From Knoxdaviesia capensis (lineage: Eukaryota; Ascomycota; Sordariomycetes; Microascales; Gondwanamycetaceae), in NCBI GenBank assembly GCA_001510575.1, contig LNGK01000008.1:102446-166445 (forward strand): 64,000 bases of DNA. Reading direction: 5' to 3'. Numbering within the stretch: the stretch's first letter is position 1; every line of letters starts with the position of its first letter. The notes beneath the pieces are model-generated. The model was not told the DNA's origin. It worked only from the letters and a program-made list of their open reading frames with translations, and ran no database searches. Shown here piece by piece: positions 24,239 to 38,153 of the stretch. Position numbers and translations under genes: made by a program.

Positions 24239-24570
24239 GAGGACGGGAACCCGCCGCGCAGGCTAACACCTGTGCCAAGGATCACCTCGCAGATGGTCTC
24301 TGCACATGCCAAGATGCTGAATAGATGGAAAGAAGGGCGCCCCGGCCTTCGGGGGATGTTGTTAGTCCGGTTTAGAGAAGGGTCGACAGGGTATGTGCAT
24401 ATAATCTAGTCTGGCTGTTGAAGTCCACAGCTCTGAACCTTGGAGGGTTCAACGTCGATACTGATTGAACAAATCAGACGGGGTTTGGGGTTTGACGACT
24501 ACGTCAGAGGCAATAAACTTCTCCTCAAAAAATATACGTGCGTTGGAGAGAGACAAGGGGGTCCAAAAAG

Positions 24571-24599
<29 letters not shown>
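24571..24599. repeat. (AC)14 microsatellite
   Basis: Perfect AC repeat in the gene-poor region. Confidence 0.9.
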
Positions 24600-24603
<4 letters not shown>

Positions 24604-26113
24604 CATAGGTACCACTAAGTAAAGGACGATGGTGAAGGACATAACACTTTGGCTTGCAAAAGTGTGAATGCACTTGGTATCTTCCAAAGCTCCAAAACAT
24701 CCGATTTCCCTTCAGAGCAAATGGCCGTGAAGGCTGTGTCCAGTTCTGCCATCCTGCCTGCTCATGCGGTGTGGGGGTCAAGGGGGAAAGGGCAGCACGC
24801 ATTTCTGTGCCAAACATTTCTGGCCAAACAACAGCCACTTGGAGGTATTGTATGTATGGTATGCACTGTACATACACGAAGGATCATACTGACACATCAC
24901 TTGGTGTTGAATCACGGCGTCGAATAGTCTGGGTGGGTTAAACTTTTGAAACCACAGCCAGAACAGAGAAAAGCCGTGTCCATATATAGCAGCCAAGGAC
25001 TCGGAAACCCGGGGATGCAGACACACTGGGAATCCAATAAATTAACGGATGTGTCTGGACGCAAGAGTCGTGGAGGATTAAGCACTGGCTATAAGTAGAA
25101 CTTCGTACCGTACCGACATTTCACTTCGTCCTAAATGCATGTCAGTATACTCGGCAGCCGGAAAGCTGGATCCCCATGCATGGCCGCAACCAAGGTTAGA
25201 GAAAAAAGCACATCACCAAGAGGCTCTGCATGCTTTACATACACGTACCTCGAAGCACAGATTGAAGGCGGCTAGAAGAAACCCTCGGGGTCGTGGTATA
25301 TGTGCTGCCGTATCTGCCGTAAGGACCAACTGACGTGGGCCGGACTCGGAGCGACCGGGAAAGAGGTCACAGTGTAAGCGAGAGGGTTGGCTATGGTAAA
25401 AGCCGAAGAATACTGCAAAAACGATGGTGATGGTGGTGGTGGTGATAAACTTGAAGCTGGCTGTACCGAATAAGTGGGAGAGAGGAAAGGAGGAAAAGAG
25501 AAAGGACGAATTCTTCTCAGGAGGTGTTTATGGATTACATGAGAAGACCGTCATGTGTGTTTCGAGTAAAGCGAGGACCGTCTTCAATGGCAGGAGCTTG
25601 TCTCGGGGCGTTCCTTCTGTTACTCGTCCGGTCGTTCCTTCTTCTGCCAGTATATGCATGTAAGTGAGGCTGTACTCATCAGCATCATGCGTGAAGATTC
25701 AACTCCCCTACGTTTGCTCAACACCCAAACACGGCCCCCAGTGCGACAGCAGCAAGGAAACGGCGCGGCGATTGAGAGCAGATAAGCCACAGCCATCAGG
25801 CGTGCGTGGGGAAAAGTCGGAAGGAGGACCCCGACCGTGGAATTGCAGCGCTCTTGCCTCAGTCTCGCATGTGCGCGCGGTGTCTCGGGGCATATGCACG
25901 AATGTGAACGGCTGAAGTCTCCCTCGACAAGTGCATATAGCGGATACACGCACTTGCAGATGGCGGCGGCTGGCAGCCCTTTTTTGTCGCTTTTCGGCGA
26001 CGCATATCTTGCAAGACCTTTTCGGCCTGCAGGAATCCTCCACCTCGAACCCTGGATTTATTTTCTCTCTGCTTCCCCTGCCTCACCCTCCACGCCTCTT
26101 TGCTTCCTTCGCT

Positions 26114-26707
26114 ATGGTCTTCATTCCGCACAATGGACAGCACATTGGCACCCTCCGAGACGTCAACAACGGTGTCAGAGACCCCTCATTCCAGCGCAGG
26201 AAGCATATATCCCCTTCTGGCCAAGCTCCGATTCTGGCGATTTCGGCCGCTCTCCCTCCAGCCCCGGCATTCCACCATGTAATTGCCGTAGCCGATACGA
26301 GCAAGCTTCAACTCGCAATCGGATCCCTTCTTTTGCCCGCCCTGCCAGTTAATTATTGGCGGTGGTCGATTCTCTCCTCGGCCACATCAGCACACTCGCA
26401 GGGGTTCCCGACTCAACACGGGAGGCGGCAAAGAGAAGCCTCGTGGTGTAAATCTGGCATATATCAACGGCCCTGTATCACCTTGACGCCCCGACCGTCC
26501 TGTTCAGTATACAGCCCAATATCACAACGTGCCATCCAATCTGCGCCAGTGCTTGGCTGTCGTCAATCACATCTCACCCCATATCCTCCTTCATCCCTTC
26601 CCCCCCATGACATCCTTCTCTCATGGCCCGGCCTGACCTCGGGGAAGAACGCTGCAATGTGTTCGTCCGAGAGCAGGCCGTCCGCGGCCGGCACAGAACG
26701 AGGATGA
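26114..26707 (+). CDS. Doubtful open frame (197 codons) preceded by a CT-rich leader
   Basis: An ATG at 26114 opens a frame of 197 codons. It follows about 60 bp of CT-rich sequence that resembles fungal 5' leaders. A second ATG in another frame overlaps it at 26132. The translation (MVFIPHNGQHIGTLRDVNNGV...) has no domain or membrane segment that I recognise, and codon use lacks the strong G/C third-position bias of the certain genes. It could be a young orphan gene or chance. Confidence 0.15.
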   Translation: MVFIPHNGQHIGTLRDVNNGVRDPSFQRRKHISPSGQAPILAISAALPPAPAFHHVIAVADTSKLQLAIGSLLLPALPVNYWRWSILSSATSAHSQGFPTQHGRRQREASWCKSGIYQRPCITLTPRPSCSVYSPISQRAIQSAPVLGCRQSHLTPYPPSSLPPHDILLSWPGLTSGKNAAMCSSESRPSAAGTERG

Positions 26708-28794
26708 TTTGAGATTGTTTCTTCTTTCTTTCTCGCGCATTTGTCAACACTACTTACTTTACGTACTATTGCACTAGTACACACCTGACGTGCGGGCCAC
26801 ATACATTTTTGGCGAGGGGAAAGGGGAACCCCGACCCTGAGCACACGCCATGTGTGGTGACAAGAACATCCCGCAAAGTTCGTATTCCGGTATCCTTTCG
26901 GGAGGATCACCAGATGTACAGTTTATTTTTTTTTTCTGTTCTTCTTGCCATCCCTGGTCTGACATACATCTCTAGTAGAGAACCCCAATATTCTTAATGC
27001 TCCTCCTCGCCCTTTCGCTCGTCAGTCCCTCCTCCGCTCGCCAAGTTGTTCGTTACTGGGCTACTGAACCCGGTGTCCACTAAACAAGAAAGAGAGAGAG
27101 AAAAAGATAACTCGGCCGTCTTGATTGATTCCGCCCGATTTATCTCGTTCCAGGCACCCTTCAGTGGTCCCCACGAGCACGACGTCACACAGAGGTTGAT
27201 TCTCCATAGCTGCAGATGAGCTGGCAGCGCGAAGGATCTGACCACCGTTTCGGTATTAAAACCCACCTGTCTCAACCCGACTTTGCGCCCCCAGCTCTTC
27301 CCAAAAAGCTCTCTAAAGTTAACCTAAAGTTACGGCGTTCCTCTCCACTCAATTCCGCAGTCCGTGCCTGGTTTACGTCCTAGTCCCTATCTGAACCTGC
27401 GAATCGGCAACCATGTTTCTGATTGCACGCTGGAGAGGCTTTCTTGTCTGTTATCTTTTTTGTGTTTGTAGTGCTGGCGCAGAAAGGTGCTGTGTGTATG
27501 GCCGAGAATCTCCACTCCCCGGAAAGTCTCCATCGCCGTAAAAAGCAAGCAGGGCGCTGCACACGCAAACAGACCGACTCGGACCTGGTCCGGCCTTGTT
27601 GCTCAAAACTACGTGATGTTGGCGAGACCCCTCAATGCTGCAGACAAGGGGAAAATTCTTTGGGTCGGGGGTGGGCTGATTGGAATCAACGACCGGGCCC
27701 GGGCTACCAGGCAGCGCTAGTTAGCGAACACTTAAAAAAGCCACGTAGCCAGGGCCTCTACGTGAATGACTTTTGTTTCTCTCCGACTCTGGATGAAGCG
27801 AGGCTCAGGGATGCGAGAACGCCGGATCGACAGAACAACATTCGGGGTTTTGTGCGGTTGTCTGACTTCATACAAGCCGTCCCGTAACATTGTTGCCCGT
27901 TCACGCGGCGAGAAAACGGCGGGACGGTATTTATCTTTTCATCTTGGGTTGCAATGGACTGAGTCCGGTGATTGCAGAATCCTGTGGTATTCTGTCTCTC
28001 GTATGGACGTATGGTGACGGAAGTATGAGCTTGTTCAGAGCTTGTTTCCGAAGAGACGCTTGTACATTTTTTTTATCTTTATTTTGCGTATTACCATGAC
28101 GAGGGCCCTTCCCGTGATGGTAGAGAAAGAAATAAGGGGACTTCCGGGCACAGTCAGAAAGACAAATCCGATACCCCGATTCTTGGGGAGACCCTAATAC
28201 GTAACGCCGAAAGGATCTTTCATGATCCCTACAAGAGACATGCAAGCTTATCTGATTTAGTGGCAGAGGAGGAATAGCAATCCCGACCACCGATGGAATA
28301 CACCCCAATCTCGGCCAAGGATGGGACAATGTTCACTTTACGAATTATATACCGACCTTGAGGATGTTGGAAAGATGACTCTGCCAGCCGGTCAGACGCA
28401 ACTCGTTCCAGCACATACCACCCCCCCCAGCGGCCGCTCGAAGCCAGGCCAGACCACCAACTCGACAAACACGATGACGATGCATTTAGAGAATCTAGGC
28501 GAATGCCGTATACAGGTCCCCCTACTGACTGATTCTAGGAATGTTCACGAGGCCAATCGCACGCAAGCTGCTGCTCGTCGTGGCGGGGAGTGTCTTGGCG
28601 GCGCCGGCATAACGGCACCGGTGCACGGTCTGGATCCCGGCCAGCACTGGCGAGCTCGATGGTCGTGGTGTGATTTGACACGGTGAATTGGAGAACTATC
28701 GCCAACACCGTGAGAATCTTGGGTGGATGTGTGTGCCAAACCAGTGTCTGTCCGCCCGTGGGCCCTCGCTGGGGCGGCACAGAACCTGCTGGTA

Positions 28795-28818
28795 GTGTGT
28801 GTGTGTGTGTGTGTGTGT
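28795..28818. repeat. (GT)12 microsatellite
   Basis: Twelve perfect GT units in the gene-poor region. Confidence 0.9.
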
Positions 28819-31800
28819 TCAGAGAGTAAGACACAAAAGAAAAATAGCCACCGCATGCCGCATGCCGGCGGAAGCGGAAAGCCCTGGGCGTGTACGAGTC
28901 CCGGGTGCCCACGCTGCTCCTCGTTCTCGCTCACACCCTCTCTGCCCGCCGAGCGACGGCCTAGAGGTGCTCACCGGTCTAGACGGTGCCTGAACGATGC
29001 AGCGAGGCCTGGCACAGCGTGTGTGGATCGCCGGCGGGGAATGTCGGGCGTCATCCAACTTGGTTCTGTGGTTGTGGTATCTTGCTGTTCTTGCTTGTGG
29101 ACTCTTGATCGGGGGTGGTGGAGTCTGGTTAGGTATGGTCCTTAACAGACCGGCCAGGCCTGGAACCACACACACACACGCGAATGGGGAATGGATCCGT
29201 GCTCTTGAAGCTGCATTCCGCTCGCCGAGGAGTCTGTCCATTGAAAAAAAGAAAAAAGAAAAAGAAAAGAAAACAGGCTCCAATCTCCAATACCACGCCC
29301 GACCGACCCTGCATAAGACTTGTTCGTCTGGCTGTCTGGCTGTCTCTGCTGCACAACGCACCTGGGCCCAGCCATGCCGAGTGCTTATGAAGCAGCCTGA
29401 CTCATCGCCTCGCAGTGCAGGCCGGTGCACAATCTGGAGATTCTAGGGTTCCGAGGCGTCCGTTTTATCGCGAGTAGTTCCCTGTGTCTGTAAGTTTGGA
29501 GGTCGATGGAAAGGGGCCAATTCAGCGCGGGTTTTGGAGACTCTGAACTAGAATGCCGAGAAAGCGTGACAGCTACACAAAGGGTACCCGAGAACGGCAC
29601 AAAACATGCTCATAGGGCTCGATTCGACACACCCGAAGGAGGAGATGTACGGAGTCGGGAGTCCCTCGACTGCTGTGTGCCCGGTCGCGCAAACTCGGAA
29701 TCTTGGTAATCGGCTTGTGTAAGCCGGCTTCCCCAGTCTTCACCAACCATACTACTGAACAAGTACTGTATATACATGGGGGAGGGGGTAAACCGACACA
29801 AGCGAGCACTTGGAGGGGACGCGAGAGGAGGAAAGTCACGAACTTTGGCAATTTCCAATAACGTCAACGAGAGTTTTTTGTGCGCTCGTTCTAACGTCTG
29901 ACGGCTCCCCTCCGAAAACCGACGGCTTCGATTGATCCGAGCCTTGTTCACGGGCGATAACCCTAGGACGCCAATACGGAAGGAGCACACCCCCGAACTT
30001 CCTGCCAAATTGATAAATCAGACTACAGACGTCCGTTGTACACGATAAATGCACATCCCCAATAGCCTCATAACCCCACTATCTGCATATGTACTGTATA
30101 TCCCGTGAGACTTCAACCGTTCAACAAGTTCAACCCCTGGCTCCAACCGTCGTCATTCCCGATCTGCCTCCAGCTTCTCGCCCCTGGGGCGTCTGGGCCG
30201 ACGACCCTCTCGGCGTCCAGATGGAACTTCTCATACCCGTTGCCACACACAAGCTCGGAGCGTGGTTGTTCGTGATCGGCTCGGTCTTCAGTCTCTTCCA
30301 ACTCACTCGTTTTTGGGGGCGAGTGTCGCCTCGCGGGTCCAGGGTTGGATTTCGGGACATATCACTCAGCCTTTCCTGACATCGAAATCGGCCCATGCGA
30401 ATCCTCCTTTCTCGCGGCCTCGCTTCTCCTCGACTGCCGGCCTATCACACGCGGGCGGTGACGGCTGATGCGTGGGTTAGTTCGCAGAACCTACACTTCA
30501 TGATAGGGGACCAAAGGCTAGCCCTGGCCTGATGCTGCCAGTGGCCAATGGGTGAGCCGTGGAAGAACCATCACTCGCCGCCGGCCTCTGGCTATTGCTC
30601 GTTCGTGGGCTATTCCCACCAAGCGCGAGCACTACATTCCAGATACTCCAAGCTGGATAGACCGAAGGATTGCTGAAGAAAGCTACGTGCTAGCCGTGGA
30701 AGGATTCCCGGGCGGCCATGTGTCTATCGCACCACCTCAGGTGCTCGCGGGTTCCGCTGAGGAGTGCGTTCCCCAGCGCGTGTTGTGCTACTGGTCCGGG
30801 TCGCGCCCCCACAGCATGCGGCTAAGCGGTCGAACCCTCGCGTGGGACAGCCAGTGACGGCATAGGGAAAAGGCACGTCTGGCCACGCCCTATGATCCTG
30901 CGCTGTCAGACAGGCCCGGCATGCAAAACTGGGGCGTCGAGAATCTGCGGTGTTATCGCCACGGCCCAAACATCTTCTTTCTTTGCCAGTGGAGGCGAAA
31001 GACGTCGAAAAACGAAGACATCGGCGGGCGAACCGCCAGATTCCCATTTGGAGGGGGGGAAGCGCCACACGCAGAAGATGAGGCTTATTTCTGGGTTCTC
31101 CCGTGTCGCCGTCCCTCTCTCCCCCGTCTGTCTCTAAAACACCGAAAGCCACCATGCTGGATAGGGACACAGGGGCCCCCTTTCGTCGCCGTATTTCGGT
31201 GGCGACCCGGATATCTCTCTCTCTTTTATGCGGTGGCTATTTCCCCCCAATCAGGTTTTCGCAAGGGTTGTAAGTATTCTCGGCTCTGGCCTCTAAGGCT
31301 GGTCAGTGAGAACAATCGAGGGTCCAGATACCTACCCACACTGCCCAGTCCACTGTTGCATGCACATGCAATGCACGAACAGGCTAGTTCGCTCCCTGGA
31401 GAGTCATTGCATAACGGCTTGGTCCAATGCCTGGCTGCTCGCTCACTCTGCCCATGCATACCGGTCTCTTTGTCATCTGCTTATTCAACCTCGTGATCCA
31501 TCAGATTGTGCATGGAGTGCGAGCCCGCAGATTGCGCTCAAAGTGTGAGGGCGGCACCACAACGCGGTGTCGCAACTTGCCTTATAGGCCTTCCCCAATG
31601 AGAGCTGTCCCGTATTGTGCTCTTTCTGAACCCCTCTCCACGTTTGCTGTATGCAAATTTACCTGATCTCACTATGACGTACCCCGAGGCACGGTCTGGA
31701 AGGGCGTTCTTTCTCCCAGGGTCGGCTCACACATGCGGCGGCGTCCACTTATTCGTCCCCCGAAAACCGGTGAGAACCGTTACGACGGGATGTGTGCCAC

Positions 31801-33595
31801 TTAGCTTGGCATTTTTATGATTCGTGCGCATGCCCCAAAAAGTCCAAGTCCGTCGCCCAGGAGCCAGGGCCAATCTCCCCTCCGATTCTTATTCTCGTCG
31901 TCCCTCTCTGATCACAGCTCGTCCGTGGGACATGGGCAGATGTGCTTCGACGAGGTCCTTGCCACCACGGCCCAGATGGACGAGGGAAAAAACCCGGGGT
32001 CTCCTCGCAGATGGACTTTCCCGCCCGGACGGACGGACCTTCGTTCTTGTGGCTGTCTTCTTTTTTTTTTTTGGGGGGGTTCAAGGGTGTGCACGTCTTA
32101 TCCTGAGCAAACTCGTTCGAGATCCCTCCGGCCGCAGATTCTTAGCCCGTTGAAAAACACCCCAGTCCTTTTTCTTTTTCTTTTGCGCATATTCTCTTTT
32201 CTGATAATGAAGAAAATCCACACAAAGGCTTCCTATGATCCTGCCAGCCACAATGCTCCACGGAACCCGCGTGGAAGGATTTCCACTACTACAACCAGGG
32301 CTCACCGGGCGCTTCTGGCATCCCTTCCACGTCGCACACACACACCACAGCCAAAAAGCAGGCTGACGCTTTCGGGATGTCTCAGCGGTTGGGCGTCGGA
32401 GTTAAGATCACATAACTAACCACTGGACCGCCGGTTGGTGGGTGGTATTTGCTATTTTTGTGCGGGTAGGCACTGGTTTGCTGGTTAGGAGGAACAAGTG
32501 TGGACTGCATCGTGTGAGCTGGTCTGTTCTGCCTGCCCGCCTTATCGGGGTCGCCTTTTGTCCTTCACCCTCCCCCCTTCCTTCGTCGCAGTCTGACCCT
32601 CGTCTTATGATACCACTCTGTATAATGCACATCACTCTTACACAGGGCTCTCAGTCTCTCCGTTGGACCCTCAACGGCAAACGGCGGTGCTTTCGGACCA
32701 CCCACCACCCCTGTGTTCGGATGCTAGGATTCCAGGTCAAACAAAGAATACCGCCCCAAAAAAAACGAGGGTCTCGCTGTGACCCCTCCGCCCCTCCGTC
32801 CTGTCCACAGAAGCGGGCATCGTTTGCTAGACCCCGCGAATGAGCAGCGCAGCGAGTAAGGCCGCCGGAATCGTATTCAACCCGCCGATGATGGATTTCT
32901 GACGCGACGGGGTCTTATCATGCACACGGGAGCTGTCTCACGTGTTTTGGCGGGCATATATATGAACTATATAAGGCTAAGTGTGTGGTGGTCTGGTGGT
33001 CCCGGAAAGATGAAAAACCCTGGGGGGGCCCTTGGTGTAAGTCAGTCTCATACCGGAGACAAACAAACACAAACACCCCTTCCCCCACCACTCTCAACCC
33101 GGGAAGTTGTGTGTGACCATGCTGGACCCTTTCTTTTTTTGTTCTGCTCTTCTCTCGTGGGAGGACACTTTCCGCCGGGAACATTACACAGAAATGGACT
33201 ATTGACGCACCCCGCCTCGCTTCCGTCCAGCTCTGGCCTAGTCCATTCCGTGTGCTCTTTTTACTCTCCGGAGAGGCGGATTGTTGATTCCACTTGTACG
33301 GGGAAATCACCTCCATGTTCCTCCGGCCAAAAACCAGGCCACGTCTGCCAAGACCCATCATCCGTCAGCACCAGCTTGGGCGATGGAGCAGTACGAGACC
33401 TGAAGATGTCGCCGAGCGGGTGAGAGCCGACACACTGTAAGTACAGTACACACGGAGAAGGAGGGGGGGAAGATCAGTAGATAAAGAAGATAACGAAGAG
33501 CAGGACTTTGCCCGGGCGCTAGTAGCCGTGTTTAGAGCGAGTTGCGGTAATCCAAAGACGCAGACTTGAAGGCCCAGAGCTGACAAGAGCATTGT

Positions 33596-33683
33596 CTGCC
33601 CTTCCTTTTCTTCGTGTTTTTCTTCTTTTCTTTTCTTTCTTTCTTTTTTCTTTCTTTTTTCTTTCTTTCTTTTTTTTTTTTGG
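33596..33683. repeat. Pyrimidine tract (TTTC-rich)
   Basis: Nearly 90 bases of T and C on the plus strand with many TTTC and TTTTTC units. No gene start follows closely. Confidence 0.8.
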
Positions 33684-35167
33684 TTTGTTCGTATCGAGTG
33701 CGGTACAACTCAGAGTTGATTCCCTCTTCCGGGGTTACGGGTGTCTAGGGTTGCATCGACCCTCATTCAGGAGTGTTCTGGGCGTGGTCGCAGTGCGCAA
33801 GACGTCACTTCAAGTTCACGGCCCCACAACGCAGACGAGAACCTGGATACGACAGCTCTGCTTGGCTCTCTTTACGGGGGGTCGGTGCATGCAGCAGGCT
33901 GCGAAGGCCGTATTGCAGACGCCTCTGCTGTGATATATAATCAGAAAATGGTCGGCCTGCAGGGTGCATCTGTGTGGGTGGTGTGGGTGTTCTGGAATCC
34001 ATCGGCGATGTGAGAGGGACAGGCAAGGCCAGGGAAGGGCCGTTTGCGCTGTACTTTATATGCATGTATGTAAGTTGTTTTGCTGGGGTTTCGGGCGTTG
34101 TTATAAGACACGATATACTCGGGAACCTGACCAGCCGAGAACTGTATTGTGTAGCTACGTCGCCATTTGCGATCAGGCCGAATACAGGATACACCAGAAT
34201 GTCACCCCCAGAGCTGCAAGGCCGTTGCCAGGGGCAAGAGAAGAGCAACTATCTATTACACGCAGTACGTACTACATTGAATGATTACACAGCGCATGTA
34301 TGTCGAGGGGGACTGCGAACAGATACTCTCCATACTAGCACAACCGGTATGCAGATGCTACACTTGATAGTCACAGAGCCCCAGTTGAACATGCTAGCTC
34401 TCGGGTCGAAGGTCCCCTGTTCTCGTGCGTGCTGTTCTTCGTCGTCTTCGTTTAGAGTCTGCAGATAGAGTCCACTCACAAGCTGTGGAGATGGTGCGTC
34501 CCCTGTTTCAAGAATAAACATATATATAATCAGCGTGTTCCGGGGGATCCGGCAAGACCTCACCGAGCCAGAGAGAGAGATAGAGAAAGGCAACAGGTCT
34601 TGGACAGCCGGAGGAGAATCTCACGAGGCCGCCAGAACCGAGACCACCGGACCCACCGCCTCTGTAGTCCACCATAGAGCGTGTCTCGTCCAGACAAGGA
34701 GAGAGACAGCAGCGTCCGGAGCCAAAACCCCGCGGGCGGACCCAAGGCGAGCCCCACGGTGTTTTTTGCCCTCCCGACAACAGACTGGAGCTTCACCGCT
34801 TCTGCCGTGTGCCTTTTCTGGTCTCTTGGCCCTCCCATCCCCAGAGCCTCGCGCGAAGCTGTGCACGTACGGACGAGTGCGCACACACATACACCGACGC
34901 CTGGGAGCAGTGTCTCCGGAAGCCGCGGGACCACGGGCTATTAAAATAGAAACAAAATACCGAGAAGAATTGGCCGGACCCCGACTGTGCAGACTTGGAG
35001 TGGGGTGGAGCACTGGGGACCGTGAAGAGCCGGTTGCCCTCCGCTTGTTAGCTTGTTCTCCAGCTCACGCCCCGTGGAGTACTGGGACGACGGAATGAAA
35101 GCGACAGCGAGGATGGAGTGAGATGCGAAGGCCCGCCCAAGTTGGTTTGGGGTGCTTGCCGACCAAG

Positions 35168-35284
35168 CGAGGGAATAAAGAAAGAAAAACAGGGGGAAAA
35201 AAAAGAAAAAGGGAAAAAAAAAAGAAAGAAAAAGAAAGGAAAAGGAAAAAAAAGAGAAAAAAAGAGAAAAATAAAATAAAAAAG
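35168..35284. repeat. Purine tract (A/G)
   Basis: About 117 bases almost entirely A and G on the plus strand, with many GAAA and GGAAA units. It could form triplex DNA. Confidence 0.8.
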
Positions 35285-35500
35285 TCGGCCCTCCTCCTCC
35301 TCATCCACCCCTCCATCTCGGAGGCTTCTTTTTTTTTTCTTTTCTTCTCCAGAGTCAGACAACGACGAGGGGTCCACGATATTGCGTGGTGTCCCAGAGT
35401 AGGCAATTGATCATCAACCCTCGCCGCCCTTTCCAATGCGCGGAAGCCGTGAATTGGAAGGGTTCTCGCGCTCGCATTCTTCTAATCAGAAGGATTTGGC

Positions 35501-35521
35501 GGGGGGGGGGGGGGGGGGGGG
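35501..35521. repeat. Homopolymer run of 21 G
   Basis: Twenty-one consecutive G residues in noncoding DNA. The run can fold as a G-quadruplex or may be an assembly or sequencing artefact. Confidence 0.9.
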
Positions 35522-38098
35522 AGCACGCACCGACCTGGCATTGTGGGCTTCCTCACTATCTTACCTGCACTACATTCTAGCCCATAACTTGCCTATCTGG
35601 GCGCAACCCTTCCCTCTCTGCCCCGCCCCTGGCCCCCGGGCCATGAAAGGATCCTGAAAAGAGGCTGTCCAGAGATATCTTTGCTGCACGCACAAGCCGG
35701 TCAGGTCTACACCGGTTCCGCCGGCGAGTCCTTGATGGCCCGCTGCCTGGGTCTCTCTGTCTGGATCTTCGCCGCTCTCCCGAGACTGATTCGTGAAGAC
35801 GAGAGAAATAGGGGAACTCGCCAGATTGGGTGTCCCCGCAGTGGGCTCTGGCCTGATTCTCTCTTGTCGACCGCTGCGGAGTGCTTGGCGGTGCATGAGA
35901 GATTTTGGATTTTGCACCAGTCACTTTCTTGTTCTGGGTTGGGCATAGCAGAGTCCCGGGGGATTTCTTTCTTTTTCTTTTTCTTTTTCTTTTTTTTAAG
36001 CTTTTTGCCTGATCAACGCCGGCTTGATTACGTTTTTGTTTTTCTCCTCGGTCGAAGAGCTTTCCGGCTGCGATCGAGCAGTTGTGTACGGACTACCACA
36101 TTTCCATGATTTTAGGGTCGTATCACTCCCCGGCGGGTCGTTGTTTCTGATCTCGTTTGTGGCAAACGCTGCACGACGCTTCCTGCAAGAATCGGTTGAT
36201 TTGTATACAGATTGGCATATCACTGTACGAGGAGATGTGGCGTGTGGTGGATGCAGGGTCCGGAGCCAAGATTCCGCGCCACAGCACGTACAGCGCAGAG
36301 CTTACGCTCTCTCTCTCTCTCTCTGTCTCCAGAACCAGAGCATCTTGGCTGGAGCTTGGTCATCGTTGGGCTCCCTCTCCCAAGGTAACATCCCCAGTGT
36401 ATGTGAGCCCACCGCTACACGCAAGTCGGCTGCGGACGATCGGCCGCATCTGCAGCAGCGAACGGGACCGGCGGGATGACAAACGGACCAGGTGAGGAGA
36501 CAAGCAAGATCTGTCAGGGTTGCCTTTGTCTTTTTTGCTTTTCTGCTGCGTCTTACCTGGGATGCGATTTGACTGATTTTTCTGGGTCGGTGTGCAGCTG
36601 CGTCCTTGTGTGTGTTTTTCGGCGTCGGGGTTAGCGATGCACAGGTCGCCGGTTGGCCAGATCCAGTGGGTGAGCGTGTACGGAAGAGAGATCCAGATCC
36701 GGAGGTCCGGAATGGAGGTTTATAGGAGAGAGAGAGAGAGAGAGAGAAAAGCTCTCCGGAACCCGGATGCTGATCATGCTTCCTGACTTAGCACTCACAT
36801 TGACTGCTCTTACGCATAGAATCGAAGCTTGGGTGCTCGGTGATATTTGCCAATCCCACCCACGCATAGAAACAGGGGACTGGCTCGCTTTCGCAGATAC
36901 TTGCTGGCTGGCAATCATCCCCGCCAAGCCCGTTGCTGCACCTGGGATACCTCCTACACTACACATATAGGATTCCTACTCCGGTTGAGCAAGTGTTATG
37001 CAGGCCGGCCACCACTGGGCCAACCCACAGACTCCGGCTTCTTGGTCTGGGGGAGCGCTTGTGTTCCGCATGAGAAATCAGCAGAACAAGCCCATATTAC
37101 ATACATGTGCATACGGTACTGTGCCGGACTTGTGCGTAGACTTCCCTCGCAGATATATGTGAAAAGCGAGTCAGCCACGTCTCCCACTTGCAGCACCACC
37201 CGCTGAACCAGGGATCTGAGTCTGTGAATAGCATCATCGGGCAGCCACCGGTGTCTCTGTGTCGATTCCTGTAGCCACATCTGGGGCGGGGATGTAAGTC
37301 CGAAGACGGACCAACTTCCCAAGGTCCTGGGGACGAGAGAGGTGCTGAAGAAGAGACGACAAACCAACCAAGTCCTCCCTCCAACGCCGAGGGGAAACGT
37401 ATGAACCAGCATACCAGGAAAAGCCACACGCCAATGCCTCGGGATTCTCGTGGCGCTTTTGGCGGTAGATCGCCGCGCTGTAGCTTCGGGCACCTGCATG
37501 TTGTGAGACAAAGAGCCCGCACGAGGGTTAAACCCGAGAGCCGGATATCATCACGAAACCATCACTAAACCCACCAGTAACGAAAGCAAAGAAGAAGCAA
37601 AGCAAAGAAGAAGCTCCGTGTTACGCCGCTTTCCGCTGTGTAAACTGCCTACGAAGAAATAGGAATCAGGTCCTTAGCATACACTATAAGAAGCATGAGA
37701 CAGTCGCCGCGCTGCACGAAGCCACTGTCTATGCCGGCCGGCCGGGCAACCAAAACTGCAGCCGTCCTACGGATGCGGCCGACTCCACGCTGGCCGCCGC
37801 AGAGGCCGCCGCAGAGGCCGCCGCAAGAAGAGGAAGAAGAAGCAAGGAGAGTGGAAGTAAAGGACCCCCACAGCGTATGTTGTTCGCGCCCCATCTGAAG
37901 AGACAGGGCCGCTGAGTATCTATCTTATTGAGGTTATTGTACCTGGCTAAATGGAAAAAAAAGACCGAAAAGAAAAAGAACAAAAGCCTAGATTCAGATT
38001 CCCCAAACGTGAGTGAGAAACAAGAACAGAAAGAAAAAGAGCATATTCCCACGCCCTCCCCACCGAATGCTTCCAGAGATGACGCCCATCCACCCGTA

Positions 38099-38153
38099 GA
38101 AAAGAAAAAAAAGAAAGAAAAAAAAAAGAAAAAAAAAGGAAAAAAAAGGAAAA
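38099..38153. repeat. A-rich purine tract downstream of PRP31
   Basis: Fifty-five bases of A and G about 110 bp beyond the PRP31 stop, so the transcript strand is CT-rich here, probably within or past the 3' untranslated region. Confidence 0.75.

Noticed and set aside
30800..30850. GGGTTCGACC on the minus strand, resembling a tRNA B box
   Set aside because: It does not fit the GGTTCGANTCC consensus and there is no matching A box or acceptor stem.
31817..32419. 200-codon plus-strand frame in the gene-poor region
   Set aside because: Ser/Pro/Arg-rich with runs from homopolymers, no motif, and two other frames open over the same bases.
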